Source: Acidobacteriota bacterium
GTDB lineage: Bacteria; Acidobacteriota; Terriglobia; UBA7540
Assembly (NCBI GenBank): GCA_021827245.1
Contig: JAKAWN010000132.1
Span: 1 to 15,331, forward strand
DNA length: 15,331 nucleotides
Direction of reading: 5' to 3'
Shown in pieces: positions 14,428-15,331 of the stretch (positions are counted from its first letter, which is position 1; every line of letters starts with the position of its first letter). A program made the translations under genes and the position numbers. The notes below the pieces were generated by a model. It worked only from the letters and a program-made list of their open reading frames with translations, did not search any database and was not told the origin of the DNA.

Positions 14428-14742
14428 TTATGGATTGCCCTCGCCGAGAATTGCAAGAATGTCCCGGCTCCCGTGAAGGATACGGATGATTTGCAGGGGT
14501 CTAGTCGCGGGATCGTAAACGATGATGTAGTTCGGAAACGATTGGACCGTCCAAAATCGAAGCGGAAGCTTCGTCAAATCCTCGCGGATCTTGCCGCGCA
14601 GAGGCCCTTCGACCAAGAGATCGCAAGTCTTGTAAACAGCATCCTCGACTCGGTTAGCCGCTTCAAGATTGTCGCGGGCGATGTAAGTCCAGATTTCAAA
14701 TAGGTCACCAACAGCCTGTGGCGTGAATTGATAGTGGCTCAT
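14428..14742 (-). CDS. parE: ParE/RelE-superfamily toxin
   Basis: This toxin of a type II toxin-antitoxin pair has 104 residues, the usual length. It shows the ParE fold pattern: YQFTPQAVGDLFEIWTYIAR at the start, NLEAANRVEDAVYKTCDLL, GKIREDLTKLPLRFWTVQSF, YIIVYDP and the C-terminal strand LQIIRILHGSRDILAIL. ParE members usually poison DNA gyrase, whereas RelE members cut mRNA on the ribosome; the sequence is closer to ParE, but the target is inferred. The ATG overlaps the antitoxin stop as ATGA (14739-14742), with GGAAGG just before, so it is translated together with the antitoxin. The pair may stabilise the mobile region. The symbol names the family, not a proven orthologue. Confidence 0.88.
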   Translation of the reverse strand: MSHYQFTPQAVGDLFEIWTYIARDNLEAANRVEDAVYKTCDLLVEGPLRGKIREDLTKLPLRFWTVQSFPNYIIVYDPATRPLQIIRILHGSRDILAILGEGNP

Positions 14743-14999
14743 GCCTTCCGCTGTTCTGTGAGCCAGCCATGCTTTCTCTTGTCCATTTGGGCGCGAACTT
14801 GGTCGTCGTCAATCAACTCGCCTCGTTGCGCGGTGGCGTAGCCTTTTTCGATCTTGGCGCGATTCTCGGCAAGCCACGCGTCTCGGTCGTGGAGCAATTC
14901 GAGCGCCCGCTTAATAACTTCCTCTGGACTTTGGTAGGCGCCGGAACGCAATGCCTCGGAGACGAGCCGTTCGTGTTCCGGCCTCAAAATGATGGGCAT
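14739..14999 (-). CDS. parD: ParD/CopG-like antitoxin
   Basis: This is the antitoxin partner of the adjacent toxin. The start is ATG at 14999 (86 residues), 8 nt after AAGGGG; the frame continues upstream to 15101, but those 34 codons lack family-like sequence and cross the inverted-repeat region. The N-terminal part (PIILRPEHERLVSEALRSGAYQSPEEVIKRALELLHDR) is the ribbon-helix-helix DNA-binding domain of ParD. The charged remainder (ENRAKIEKGYATAQRGELID) is the toxin-neutralising tail. Such antitoxins normally bind operators upstream of their own gene; inverted repeats at 15050-15091 and 15101-15120 are possible sites. Confidence 0.86.
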   Translation of the reverse strand: MPIILRPEHERLVSEALRSGAYQSPEEVIKRALELLHDRDAWLAENRAKIEKGYATAQRGELIDDDQVRAQMDKRKHGWLTEQRKA

Positions 15000-15049
15000 A
15001 TAGGTTTCCCCTTCCTTCCTATAATACCACTGCATTCCCGCCCCACATA

Positions 15050-15091
15050 ATGGGTCAATGACTAAGCGGCACTCGTGTGTCATTGTCCCAT
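15050..15091. repeat. Spaced inverted repeat upstream of the toxin-antitoxin genes
   Basis: Arms at 15050-15062 (ATGGGTCAATGAC) and 15079-15091 (GTCATTGTCCCAT) match at 12 of 13 positions with a 16-nt loop. It lies about 50-92 nt upstream of the antitoxin ATG. It could be an operator, a hairpin in the leader, or part of an old transposon end. Confidence 0.65.
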
Positions 15092-15100
15092 AAGGCCGCA

Positions 15101-15120
15101 ACAGAGACCCGGGTCTCTGT
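15101..15120. repeat. Perfect 20-bp palindrome
   Basis: ACAGAGACCC is followed directly by its exact reverse complement. It is extended outward, with a 5-nt bulge on the left, by TAAGG (15091-15095) and CCTTA (15121-15125). It lies between the divergently oriented antitoxin and ISAzo13-like genes, 61 nt before the latter's start. It may be an operator, or a junction of two head-to-head transposon ends. Confidence 0.75.
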
Positions 15121-15181
15121 CCTTAGGAGATGTCACGAAATACTGTTTCCATTTGCCGACGCTTGATGTATTCTGGGGCGG

Positions 15182-15331
15182 ATGCGTGAGCCAGCGGGAA
15201 TTCAGCAGCGGTTCGCTTCCCTGCGGGGAGCGCTGGATGAACGTTCTCGCCGTTTGGTCGCAGCGGCCGAGAGCCTGGCCCTTGGACGCGGGGGCATTTC
15301 GACCGTGGCCCGCGCCACAGGCTTGGCGCGG
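15182..15331 (+). CDS. ISAzo13-like transposase, N-terminal part (runs off the window)
   Basis: An ATG at 15182 opens a frame of 50 codons that is still open at the window end. The sequence MREPAGIQQRFASLRGALDE, then RSRRLVAAAESLALGRGG, then ISTVARATGLAR, matches the start of ISAzo13-type transposases, whose N-terminus is a helix-turn-helix with the GRGGIS-VARATGLSR pattern. The left end of the element should lie in the 70 bp upstream, perhaps at GGGTCTCTGT (15111). The rest of the gene, its DDE residues and the right end are outside the window. Confidence 0.75.
   Translation, partial: MREPAGIQQRFASLRGALDERSRRLVAAAESLALGRGGISTVARATGLAR

Noticed and set aside
14313..14489. A short + strand frame containing SDSDLDVPAF, reminiscent of the conserved FtsZ C-terminal peptide
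   Set aside because: Only about ten residues resemble FtsZ, there is no globular FtsZ sequence upstream, a stop lies at 14310 in frame, and it overlaps the ParE gene antisense. Probably chance.
15000..15101. A 34-codon N-terminal extension of the antitoxin
   Set aside because: ATG at 14999 has a good ribosome site and begins the ribbon-helix-helix domain; the extension crosses the inverted repeat.

Overview
The window joins a chromosomal exopolysaccharide (EPS) locus to an accessory region rich in mobile DNA. It looks like a Gram-negative environmental bacterium of moderate to high GC. A fused DUF2231/octaheme cytochrome, a Wzx/Wzy capsule cluster and an ISAzo13-like transposase would suit an Acidobacteriota-type genome, but that placement is inference; there is no rRNA or marker gene here.

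Region 1 (1-7687, + strand) is a tightly packed Wzx/Wzy-dependent polysaccharide operon. In order it holds a 5'-incomplete initiating sugar-phosphate transferase, a Wzz-type chain-length protein without a kinase domain, a Wzx flippase, a Wzy-type polymerase/ligase and two GT4 glycosyltransferases. The expected division of labour is: initiation on undecaprenyl phosphate, sugar addition by the GT4 enzymes, flipping, polymerisation and length control. Several stops and starts overlap (ATGA, GTGA). After a gene-free 360 bp (7688-8047) comes a membrane-anchored octaheme cytochrome c (8048-9745).

Region 2 (9904-11923) is a scar. A secreted-protein gene fragment (+) and a gene fragment from the opposite strand (-) each run into opposite ends of an IS5-family element (10376-11739). 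The IS flanks differ (TTAG versus CTAG), and the two fragments do not continue each other. The transposase appears to have lost its first catalytic aspartate (Asp to Gly). This looks like an old IS at a recombination or deletion junction.

Region 3 (11740-14110, - strand) is a compact cassette led by an archaeo-eukaryotic-type primase (AEP) with a C-terminal zinc motif. Four uncharacterised small genes follow: 78 aa, 229 aa, a membrane protein of about 86-95 aa, and an IS-truncated Cys-containing protein. They are separated by 9 nt or by 1-4 nt stop/start overlaps. One overlap reads ATAA where ATGA would be expected, so a start codon may have been lost. A candidate promoter lies at 14241-14269. 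This primase-led cassette is the best candidate here for an undescribed system or a plasmid/integrative-element remnant.

Region 4 (14428-15331) has a ParD/ParE toxin-antitoxin pair (-), a spaced inverted repeat, a perfect 20-bp palindrome and the first 50 codons of an ISAzo13-like transposase (+) that runs off the window.
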